A model generated the notes under the pieces. It was not told where the DNA came from and made no database searches. It was given only the letters and a program-made list of their open reading frames with translations. Shown piece by piece: positions 1 to 10,500 of a DNA stretch of 64,000 nt. The DNA is taken from positions 185,758,369-185,822,368 of the forward strand of contig CP136061.1 of assembly GCA_032622095.1 (NCBI GenBank). The letters run 5' to 3'. Positions within the stretch are counted from its first letter, which is position 1, and every line of letters starts with the position of its first letter. Origin of the DNA: Siphonodentalium dalli (taxonomy: Eukaryota > Mollusca > Scaphopoda > Gadilida > Siphonodentaliidae). The translations under genes were made by a program, and so were the position numbers.

Positions 1-1230
1 AGTTGTGAATGTCAAAATCCCCCACAATAATTATGGTATGGTGAATATTTAACTATGTTTTATATGTTGTGATAATCTATATGAACCAGAAACAAAATGT
101 AAGAGTGTTTGTACTCAACACTTTGTCAGTCGGTGTCCAACCCATGCAACGGAATTGGGTGAGTTTGTCCACATTAAATGCATTCTCCATGATAGTGTAA
201 TTTTACGTAAAATACACAATCAAGAACAATATTAAATCCAGTATATTTGCACTTGAATATTGACTGCTTTTTCTCTCAAAGTAATCCATATTCCATTGTC
301 GATCGCAGACTGCTGCTTGCAGCGGTCAAGTCGCTATCTATAGATTTACTGGGTGTTTGCAATTGGGGACATAGACAATAGTTTCTGAACTTTAATAATT
401 GAATAACAGTGTAAACTAGAATACGTGGATACATTTAGCTAATTATATTAAAATATTGTCAATCGAAGCGATAAAAGACAGCTGCAAGCTAAATACAATT
501 TTCACTGATAGGAACCGGAAACGGAACGAAAGGTTGAACTTAATTGGGACAGTGACATTTGGTTCTCACTATCCACAAACATGTGTCATTTTATCCAGTG
601 AAATATATTGTAAGCTCAATCTTATGAAGAGAAATTATTTATTTTGGTCATAAAATGTGTGAGAATCAATCAAAAGATCAGATTTACGAAATAGTTCGTT
701 CCGGAATTTTCTGATTCCGCTATAATTCCCATTTGACATTACCGCAGGTCACGCATGCGCACAGTCCCCACACTGTACAATATAATTACGATTTCGATGC
801 AGTATTTTACTCATTAAACACAATAAAATAACTAAATAATAAATGTCCTATCGTAGACGAGGCGGGCTATAAAAAGCCCGCCTTGGAAAATTCTAGGCGG
901 GCTGTAGGCGGGCAGCCCGCCAGCCCGCCTTGAGATTTCCAGGCCTGCTAATGTCAACTGATTTACTTCATATTTGGTATTTGAGACTCCCTGAACAATG
1001 TTTTGATAAAGTAAAAAAAATGTCCATTTTAGGTGGAGCTACACTCATTTCGTAATTTTTTTGGTCAAATTTTACTAACACCATAACTTCACCCAATTTC
1101 AGTTGACTCTATTATTTGGTACATGAGACTGAACATGTTAGCACATTTTCAATCTAAGCCTAAGTATGCCTTAGCTGTCAAAACGTGATTGCATAGTGAT
1201 TCTTGTTTGGGATCGACCAAGTCTGTCATT
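1..1230. other. No gene recognised; AT-rich with one GC-rich palindromic patch
   Basis: I see no exon with convincing splice sites and none of the repeated SxYxRxFxW motifs of the MDM1 N-terminus. A short stretch near 742-790 (cacgcatgcgca context) faintly resembles the inverted terminal repeats of the DIRS-like elements nearby and may be an old fragment. The GC-rich palindromes at 862-946 are listed separately. Confidence 0.5.
862..946. repeat. GC-rich nested palindromes (GGCGGGCT/AGCCCGCC)
   Basis: Several copies of GGCGGGCT and its complement AGCCCGCC lie within 85 bp of otherwise AT-rich DNA. They can fold as one hairpin (GGCGGGCT, loop of about 6, AGCCCGCC) followed by a second compound hairpin. 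I do not recognise a family. Confidence 0.6.
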
Positions 1231-1510
1231 TGCGAATTAAGGTCCCCAGAGGGTGAATTTAGTGATGCTCTTCCTCATAGTGGGCTAGCATCACTAAGTT
1301 CACCCTCTGGGGACCTCATTCTGCTTAGGCCTCATCTTCTCGGGAAAGTTTCTTTAGTATAAAATTTCTATAGAAACTTCTTCGCATAGATGCTATTTCT
1401 TTTTTAGTTTATTCTCTATATCTCCAAATTGGCAGAAAACATTGCATAATCGAGGTTCCCAATAGGTGTACATCACAATATTCACCATTTGGGAAATTCA
1501 ATCTGAGTCT
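1231..1510. repeat. Left part of hairpin MITE family (GAGGTCCCCAGAGGGTGAA)
   Basis: An inverted repeat at about 1236-1322 (GGTCCCCAGAGGGTGAATTT against AAGTTCACCCTCTGGGGACC) is followed by the family's unique segment (cttaggcctcatcttct...). The same family occurs at 4148-4257, 48785-49027 and 51560-52640. It is cut at about 1510 by the DIRS-like element and resumes at 4121, as shown by the uninterrupted relatives near 51840-51900. Confidence 0.75.
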
Positions 1511-4120
1511 ATATTTCCGCTAAAGGAAGCCGTTCACACTGAACTATATGGATATATGTCCTGCGTTTGTAAACCATAGTAGAAAAGGGGTTAACTTTTT
1601 GTGGTCGCCTACGATCCCTCACGGTCTTCAGTGGCTTGCTCGGAATCAGTCACGCATGCGCAGTCCCAATATAACCGATTGAATCTCGTCATTTTATTTT
1701 CTGCTACCAAACCGAACGGAAGTCTAAAGGACTACTTAGGTAGGGGGAGTTCCTCTCTATCTTGGCTCTTCATATTAAAATAAAACAACATTATAAAGGG
1801 ATGTGTATCCTTTACTAGGAGGATGATAATTTCATTCGTTTCCTTCCTAAGGGAGCCATTTTTAGAGTGGGTATTCCCCTAGTTTGCTGCATGCTTCACA
1901 CTAACTGACCTATCACACACCTAGGTCGTTCTGCTGCATGTTTTGGGGGGCAGAGGCTCAGACCTGAATATTCCGTATGGTGACCGTGAAAATTTACCTG
2001 TGTTCATCATCTGACTACATTGTACATCTTTTGAACTGATTTCGGTTGTAGAAGGCGCACCTTCATTTCTTAGAATCGAATCGCGGTGGGTATTCCGCTG
2101 GGAACGCGGACTGCTCTCAGGTGCCTAGTGGTCGTGATGGCCTAATAATAGTAATGTGTGTGGATTTAGGCTGAACATAATACATGTGATTGCACAATTT
2201 GCTGTCTGTCTCCATTCCAAAGGATGGTGCTCGTTGGGAAATTTCTCCAAAATTAATACTCGTACCGACATTGTTTTGGCACCTGAGAGTAGCGGTTTGC
2301 TTTCTCATTGGATGCTCTGGTCACCTGCGGTGTTCGGCCATGCGCTCCTGATGCTCATGGCTGTTAGTCATGTTCTCTGAGGGGCTATATATATATCTTT
2401 AATGATACATTGGATTGTGCCAGGGATCTCTGCTCTGGCTCCGACCATGGGATTGTTGGGCGCAGCTTTAGTAGGGTCTTCTGACATGATCTCATGATGA
2501 CTTATATATCACCATGATATATCTATTATATCATTTTATATATCTATATATGCGAAAGATTTGTGTCACCGGGTTTCTGCAATGATATCTTGTGATACAT
2601 AGGTACCTCAGAGACATGACACATGTTCTCTGTGGGGTTGTATATCTATATTTAGTGATACGTTGGATCATGACAGGGAGCTGTGATCTGGCTCCGCCCA
2701 TTAGATTGATGGGTGCAGCTTTGGAAGGGCCTTCTGACATGGTCTCACGAGGAAAACTTAATATATATATCCCCCGGATATATATATTATATCATTTTAT
2801 ATATATATATACGCAATGTGTATATTGTGATACATAGGTACCTCATGGACATGTGAACGGGTGATAACTGTTCTAAGGGCAGGACCAGTTCACGCTCCTC
2901 CGATTATGCCTCGGCGGTACAATCATTCTGTGGGGAAACGTCTGGTGGAGAAGACGGGGTACTTAGGACCTCCAGGACATTTGTCCCCCACCAGACGCCA
3001 GCGGTTCTGGGCGCTAAAGCCTCCGGCAGCTTAAGCGTAGGGCAGGGGCCGTACCCATGAGGTAAAGCGCCACGTCCCCCTGGTCACGCTCGTCTTAACG
3101 ACAAAATGCGGCCTTGCCTGCCACTCCTCCGTGAAGGGATCGGAGAAAAATGACCTCTTCCCACCCTCCAGCTTGGCCAGGATATTAGCTTGGGCATGAC
3201 CACCTGCAGCATGCGATGGTGGGGGCTCCCTCTGATCCGATGGCTTGACTCGCTTATAGTTGTCTAACCCATTTGGGCTAATGGGCTCTCCATTTGATCC
3301 CTGTGCCACAGATTGGGCATCAGGTTATCTGCCATTTGCATTGGTGAACAGCAGCTCTTAATGTGGGTTGTCTTGCCATCTTTGGAGTGGGCCTCCTCCA
3401 GTGCAGGTCGTTATGTCGCTAATGCGGAGAGGAAGTTAGTCTCCTCGCATCTCAAATCGGCTGGATTCTTAGAACTGACGGATGAAGAACAGAGAATTGC
3501 TCGGTTCGCTCGCAATTCTGAATTGAATGGCACCACCTGGGATGTTGCTTCCAAAAACAAGGGGGGGAGGTACATGTTTGAGCAATATAGCACTCTAATT
3601 ATATGAGTTATTTCACGTAACTAATCATAACAGATTCATTAAAGAGTTCATATTTAGGTACAATCTGTTTTAGAAGAGTGCATTCACTCCAAAATTTGGC
3701 TATTAACTTTATTGCTCGTGCCTCCTCCTGGGCTTGCATACTAATCCATATAGTTCAGTGTGAACGGCTTCCTTTAGCGGAAATATGATATTTAAAAAAA
3801 TATAATATATGTTTCCTTAAAGAAAGCCTGAACACTGAACTATCATAGGGCCCTCCCATGGCGGTGCCATTCCCAACCCCGCAACTCGCCAATCTCCTGA
3901 TTGAGTTGAAAATAAACTGACGAGATTCAATCGGTTATATTGGGACTGCACATGCGTGACTGATTCCGAGCAAGCCACTGAAGACTGTGAGGGATCGTAG
4001 GCGACCACAAAAAGTTAACCCCTTTTCTACTATGGTTTACAAATGCAGGACATATATCCATATAGTTCAGTGTTCAGGCTTTCTTTAAGGAAATATATTT
4101 TATATTTTTAAAAATATCAT
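1511..4120 (+). mobile_element. DIRS-like retrotransposon copy 1, internally deleted
   Basis: The left end (ATATTTCCGCTAAAGG) and inverted terminal repeat occupy about 1511-1700. The right repeat and terminus occupy about 3890-4120. An internal complementary region at 3744-3845 is the reverse complement of the left terminus directly followed by that of the right terminus, the signature of DIRS elements. Compared with the copies at 19432 and 38219, about 2.4 kb of the left-central part is missing after about 1737. At the ends I see no duplication of more than 3-4 bp; removing the element rejoins the hairpin MITE family (ctaggtcttccatagcag in relatives). No intact enzyme ORF remains. Confidence 0.8.
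3313..3606 (+). pseudogene. Possible DIRS reverse-transcriptase fragment (97 codons)
   Basis: This open frame recurs at 24366-24668 and 42126-42443 in the related copies with few changes. It contains SSAGRYVAxAERxLVSSHLK and SAGFL. The spacing (A..E..LV...L...AGF) resembles the segment after the catalytic YxDD of DIRS-group reverse transcriptases, but the expected downstream K(S)xWxP and LGF motifs are absent. It is at best a remnant; conservation between copies could simply reflect recent common origin. Confidence 0.3.
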
Positions 4121-4257
4121 GTCTCCCATAGCAGATGAGGCCATGAAGAATGAGGTCCCCAGAGGGTGAATTTGGTGATGCTAGCCCACTTTGCGGGATA
4201 GCATCACTAAATTCACCCTCTGGGGATCTCATTCTGCAAATAACAGGCACAGTAAAC
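4121..4257. repeat. Right part of hairpin MITE interrupted by DIRS copy 1
   Basis: A long inverted repeat at 4148-4235 (GAATGAGGTCCCCAGAGGG ... CCCTCTGGGGATCTCATTC) has a short loop around 4190. It continues the element that starts at 1231. Its edge lies about 35-55 bp before the MDM1 acceptor at 4290. An ATG at 4150 opens a frame that runs into the exon. Confidence 0.75.
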
Positions 4258-4290
4258 TCAGACTTGACTATAATTTTTTGTTATTGGCAG

Positions 4291-4517
4291 ACATCCGATC
4301 CCGCTGAGTCTGAGAAGAGCAGTAGCTGGTTTGCTGAAGTCATCGAACTCAGGAGAAAGGCTGCAGAATATCGTAAGCGCGCTCAAGGCACTCACTTCTC
4401 ACGGCAACACCTCGTTCAAATCATGGCGAAGCAAGCTGATTTATGGGATATAGAGAGCTCATCAGACACTTTGTCTGCGTTATCGCTGGCAACTCCGAGT
4501 GAAACCAGCAAGAAAAG
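4291..4517 (+). CDS. MDM1: MDM1 exon (first in window): conserved YRKRAQGTHFSR core
   Basis: The acceptor is ttattggcag at 4281-4290 and the donor is AAAAG|GTAATC at 4518. The exon starts in phase 0, is 227 nt, and leaves two bases (AG). It encodes a polar start, then ELRRKAAEYRKRAQGTHFSR, a predicted basic helix that is the best match to vertebrate MDM1, then WDIESSSDTLSALSL. The frame stays open upstream of the acceptor to an ATG at 4150 inside a hairpin repeat (see findings), so where this exon begins depends on the splice call. Confidence 0.88.
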
Positions 4518-7500
4518 GTAATCCATTACAATGTGCTTATCGACTGTTTTGGTTGCTTTTGTTTTTGTTTATTTTCTCGATGCCTTGCATGATAGATAGA
4601 TGCTTGGATCTATGTCTTGTAAAAAAAATTTGAACTATTGATCAGAAGGATATGTACATACTTGGGTTCTGTACTCAGATTCTTTCCCAGAGATAAGTCC
4701 CTTGATGAACTGTCAACTATTTAATCTGTTTGAACGTTTTGCACAAACATCACCAGTTTGATATGAATTTCATTTTCATAATTGAACAGTTTTAGGGAAT
4801 GGTATCTACTAACTTATAAATACCGAGATACACAATTCATTCTAGCAAAATCAGTTCATATGGGTTTATATTTGGTGGATGTTCCCAAGGTGACTCACAT
4901 TCATTTTTCCGCCAAGGAGAAGCCCTCAACTGAACTATATGGATTACGTCTCCGGCCTTGTGTCAATCAGGAGGGTTAAAATTTTATTGCTGTGCCGATC
5001 CCACTCACACCCGTGTCCGGATTAGTCTCGCATGAATACACCCGCATTCTATCTATTGTCTAGCCAGTTTTTATTCCTCCTCGCCAGGACAGGATCGTTT
5101 CTATTTTCTCAAGGTTGTATCTTTCTGTGTTGCGAGTTTATCGACTCAATATTTATTGTTGATATTACAAACTTGCAATTTATTGTACCCGATAGTTAAT
5201 TAATATTTCTCACATCCGAAACGGGAACTTTTTTCGTTTCACTGTATCCGTAATTTGTTTCCGTGTTTTCTGTTTTCCTCAAGACGGCTTTATCTTCCAA
5301 CAATTGGAATTCAGATGGCCATCTTGACAACGACTAATGAAGCACATAGCTTACTTTGTGGCAAAACCACATAGTGCATATTGTGCCACACATACGGCGT
5401 GATGACTATCATGACTTACAATTGAGGACGCAATGTAGTACGGTATGCGATATCTCCTATTTTCGTGCTACACGTGTTTCACTTTCCATAAGTTTCCGTC
5501 GACTCGCTTCGGTTATTTCGTAAGTTCCGTTGCTTTGTATCCTAATGTATACTGCCAAATCATACATGGCACTGCTCTGTTAATTCGCAGAAAGTTGCAC
5601 AGGACAGCCATTTCCTCCTTTGTCATACTTTACATGAATAAATTCGAAAGATAGTACTTGTTATCACTATCAGATGACAATTCACATTTCTTTCGACTGA
5701 GCGATCTGTAACATTGTTTTAACGATCAATACCTGCGAATCTACGCCCGCCAGTATGTATGAGCGCGTGGTCCTGTTAGACACATGGCTAATGTAATAAC
5801 ACATTACATCGACTTCAAGGTATTTAGAAAATTCTGCCTTGTCTATCACGATTAAATATCATATAACTCATTGTATCATCAGTACAATAGTTACTAACAC
5901 TCCGTCACAGGGGGATGGTATTCGTTATCACATATATAACCACACTTCAAATTGATGTGTTGTCTGACGTTCTAAATTTACATCCATGTATGTAATTGTT
6001 CACCAACTGCAATGAAGTGAAAACTTTGTAGCCTGACACTAAGCCATCTTACCGTAGGCTCTAATATGCCTCGGCATGGGCGAGCTTGCAATAATGTATT
6101 GCACGCTGTAATAGTTCCATACATTGTACATGACAATCATATGGTATCAGGGCCTCATGTATGCTGTCAGAACTGACTACTAGTATGCTTACATATGGTG
6201 AACAGTTTTCATCCCAATACTGACATACTTTGCAGTTTCGTCAGTGAATGATAACGGCAAACAGCGAAATAGAAAGAATACATATTGTCACGTGCTCCAG
6301 ATTCACTGCCAATAGTCTTTCCAGTAGAGACCATCACTTGGCTCACTAACTTCTATTTCCACTTCTATCAAAACGATATTCTGCCAAATAGCTTTCACTC
6401 GTGTATGATGCGCAGTTACATGCAACACATTTATATTGCGCAGAATATCAGAAAGGACTGCATTTGTATTGTTACATGTCTAAAGCGAGCTTACATGCGC
6501 AGCGTTTATATTGCGCACATCTACTGCCAATATATTTCCGAAACCGGCCAAGACATGGCTCTTCGTCTATTGTCACATATCCACTGATTATGTGACAAAA
6601 CGATTCGATACAATCATGACGAAAATGCAGGCATTCGTATCTTCACGTCCGCTGTAAGCGCACTTTCCTCACAGAAACCGCCTAGTTCTTGCCTATGTGC
6701 ATTCGGAACTCATCGTCCTCATATACGAGAAAAGACAGTATCTTACCTGTCATAGCAGGTAAGATCACGTGGCCAGGGGTATAACGTGATTTTATATTAA
6801 CCTTACTTTATACTCAATAACCTAGGTTGTATTGTGTTATGTATATTAACCTTGCTTTGTTATAACTAACAGCATGTCTTGCAGTCGAACATGATTCAAA
6901 TTTGATGGCCACACACCGTGCAGGTTGCTCATTCACGGGTGTATTACTTGTTATAGTTGGGTAAGGGCATATTAGTCAATGATTACCTACTTTGAGCAAC
7001 CGTACCAGTCTTTACCTCGGGCAGGACCAGTTCTGGCCCCCCAGGTCCTGCTACGGCAGTTGAACCAATGGTAGGCGGGTGCTGCATGTGGTTGATTCGG
7101 GAAACCAATCTTCACGGGCGATTGCTCCGGCACCTTTCTCTCAGGTGCCTAATGGTGGTGGCAATACGATTATTAAATTTTGAACAAATTCACATCGATA
7201 TACTATTATTCCACATAGAGTGAAATTTCCATCAGTATTTTGATTTCGGCCTGGATTCCTGCCACGAAGATCTGTTTATAGGCCACCACAATTATTGGGC
7301 ACCTGGGAGAAGCCTTGGCGGCTGTTCTGGGTGGGGAAGACTCGTTGTCACGTGACGCTCTTGCTCTCACAGACATAGCGCACCAGCCAAATGGCCTTCT
7401 GACTCTTCCCCATGGTGCAGTGGCCCACATCATTACAAGATGGGGTCCAGTCGATCCCCTGGAATCGTAATACCTTCGGGATACATCCGGGCCTGCTCCT

Positions 7501-10500
7501 CCGCCGTCATGCGATCATAGTGGTATGTCATCGACATTTATTCCAGTTTGGTCAGGACCACCTGCATTTGGGGGATTCCATGGAAGGGGCTTCCTCTGAT
7601 CAAAATGGCTCATCAGAACTTATTCCCTCTGGCCTTGGGGGCGCAGCTTGATGATGCCCCAGAATTTGAGGGGGTGACCTTGGACAGGACATAGCTACTT
7701 ATCCCAAATGCAAGAGCATTTGTCTTGCGTCGAACCATTTCAGAGTAGGCCTCTTCCACAGTCTGGTATCCCAACCTGATGCAGCCAATTCTGTTGGCTG
7801 GCGTCGATCTTAACATGCTTCTCTGCATCGCGTGGCGTCGGCAGGTTTGACGACGATGAGCAAGAATCGCGGGTCGACAGTGGGTCACCAGGCACACTGT
7901 CGGACGAGGATTCTGATGTTCCGCTGGTAAGTGATTTTGTACAGGATGAGGATACAGGTTGATATCTTATATTGCTTCATTTAATTCAACAATTTGCGAT
8001 AAGTACAAGTATTTATCTCAGTCAGGAAAGATCCAGCACTGTAGCCTTTGGAGGATGTTCTGGGTGGGGAAGTGAAGAGTTGTTGCGTGCCTCCAAGAGC
8101 TGCTCCAGCCTTCTGCCTCTTCCCCACGGTGCAGTGGCCCACATCTCCACAGATGGGGTCCAGCCACTCCCCTGGAATCGTACACCTTCGGGATACCTCT
8201 AGGCCACTCCTCCACCGGTAGGCTGAATGTTCTGGGTGGGGAAGACTTGTTGTTGCGTGCCTCCAAGTGCTGCACCAACCAACCTTCTAACTCTTCCCCA
8301 TGGTGCAGTGGCCCACATCTCCACAAGATGGGGTCCAATCCCCTGGAATCGTAATACCTTAGGGATACCTCCAGGCCACTCCTTCACCGGTAGGAAAGAA
8401 AGGCTGAATGATCTGGGTGGGGAAGACTTGTTGCGTGCCTCCAAGAGCTGCACCAACCAGCCTTCTATCTCTTCCCCACTGTGCAGTGGCCCACATCTCC
8501 ACACGATGGGGTCCAATCTCCTGGAATCGTAATACCTTCGGGATACCTCCAGGCCACTCCTTCACCGGTCATTTTGCAATTCTGATCATTCTGCTACATT
8601 TGATCATTTCGAAATGTACCCGACACTCGTTATGTGCGCCATCATAGATCACTGATGCTTCTATGCTTGTTCATCAAGTCCTCAGTGGTGTTCTCTAATC
8701 CCATATATACTGGTATGCAATGATACCTTGGATCATGATGGCGTTCCCTGCTCTCTACATTATACGAGGCTGGAGTACAGAGGTGTGGCATGATATAATG
8801 AAACCTCATACCTCGCTCTGATATCTGCAGCATATCATTTTTATATCTGGTTTGTGTATCACAGGGAGCAATTTACTTTCGATTTCTGATTAGCAAATAA
8901 TCTCACATTGACATGATTAGATAGCATTTTTATAACATCATACATGTATAATAAATTCCTCGCTATTACCGGTATCCACATTTCAGTGGCAAATCGCGAT
9001 GCGATTCCAGTTAATTTGCTCCCTGGTGTATCATAAGCATTCTGATATCTTATGGCATACACAATGGCTGCATGTGACATCAGTTCATAATGTGAACTGT
9101 CGAGAGAGTGAAGAAGATAACAAAGAGAATTGGATGCAGCAAAGTTATACTTGCTCGGTTGTCTCGCTAGCATGAATTATATGGCACTACCTGGGATGTT
9201 TATTCCAAAAACAAGGGGGGGGGGGCGGTACACATTTGAGCAATGTCGTAATCTGAATTGGGAGCTCTTTCACGTAACATAATCATATCTGATTCATGAC
9301 TAAATCACATTTACATGAATCCTGTTTCGGAAGAGTACATTCCCATCGAATTTGGATATTAATTAACTTTATTGCTCGTGCCTCCTCCTGGGCTTGCATT
9401 CTAATCCATATAGTTCAGTTGAGGGCTTCTCCTTGGCGGAAAAATATAATATTTATAAATAATATTACTTTTTCCTTAAGGGAAGCCCGAAACTGAACTA
9501 TCATAGATCCCTCCCATGGTGGTGCCATTCCCAACCCCGCGACTCGCAAATCTCATGATTAAGTCGGAAATAAAAAACTGACTAGACAATAGATAGAATG
9601 CGGGTGTATTCATGCGAGACTAATCCGGACACGGGTGTGAGTGGGATCGGCACAGCAATAAAATTTTAACCCTCCTGATTGACACAAGGCCGGAGACGTA
9701 ATCCATATAGTTCAGTTTCGGGCTTCCCTTAAGGAAAAAGTAATATTATTTATAAATATTATATATTTGTTCAAATGAGGTAACCAGTTCAAATAGTTTG
9801 GAAGCCAGGGCCATAACTCTTTCCCACTATGGTAATTCTTAAAACGACTTCTTCTCCAGAACCATATTTGATGTGGATGTTTCCAAGGTGACTCACATGC
9901 AGATTTGTTCAAAAGAGGTCACCAGATCAAATAGTTGCGAATCCAGAGCAATTTTCTTTTAATTAAATTTTTTTTTTTAAATTAATTTGGTGCGAAGGGT
10001 CCTTGGTTGACTTGAGATCCAGATTTGTTAAAATTGAGACTGGCTGAGGGGCTGAATTAGCGGTCTTAAAATAATTCTTCAATAATGAAATTACTGAGAC
10101 TCATTAAAACTTTCCCTTTCTTTCACCCCCCCCCCCCTTATTACCATCTGGATTTTGGTTGATATATGTCCTGTTGATAACACTGATAATCCTATACAAT
10201 TTGTTGCAGACCAATTATATGTGGATGTCAAACTTCAGTTTTGGGTCTACATTTACGCCTAAATCTCTTTCACATGAACTGGTCTGTCAAGGCCATTTCC
10301 AGGAATAATTTGGGGACACCGGTATATATGCCGTATATGAAGGCATATCCGAAGGCTGCAGGCCTGAGCAAGGGGGGTATGGGTGACCCCCTCCCATTAA
10401 TGGGGGTCCCCCAGGAAACTTTTGAAAATTCAATGCCCTGAGAGCGAATCTGGGGCCTTTTTATTCTTTAATTTGACATTATCCAGGAGGGCAGTTTGGT

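Larger units (their letters stand above)
4903..9764 (+). mobile_element. DIRS-like retrotransposon copy 4, diverged subfamily
   Basis: The left terminus is ATTTTTCCGCCAAGGAG (4903) and the right terminus ends tttataaatattatat (9764). Inverted repeats carry the same plan as the other copies but different sequence (gtctccggccttgtgtcaatc inside). The internal complementary region at 9404-9501 joins reverse complements of left and right ends. Internal patches match copies 2 and 3: the aggtgcctaatggt patch near 7142, the ggcactacctgggatg patch near 9184, and the cattgctcgtgcctcctcctgg lead-in to the internal region. A minisatellite lies at 8056-8570. No intact enzyme ORF is present. Confidence 0.78.

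Noticed and set aside
1-1230. Search for upstream MDM1 exons
   Set aside because: No SxYxRxFxW-type repeat or phase-0 donor with open frame was found; the remaining exons are presumed to be outside the window.
2117-3309. Frames such as MRKQTATLRCQNN... and MSEGPSKAAPINLMGG... recurring three times in the window
   Set aside because: They recur because the DIRS-like copies are near-identical DNA. They overlap on opposite strands and carry no recognisable domain.
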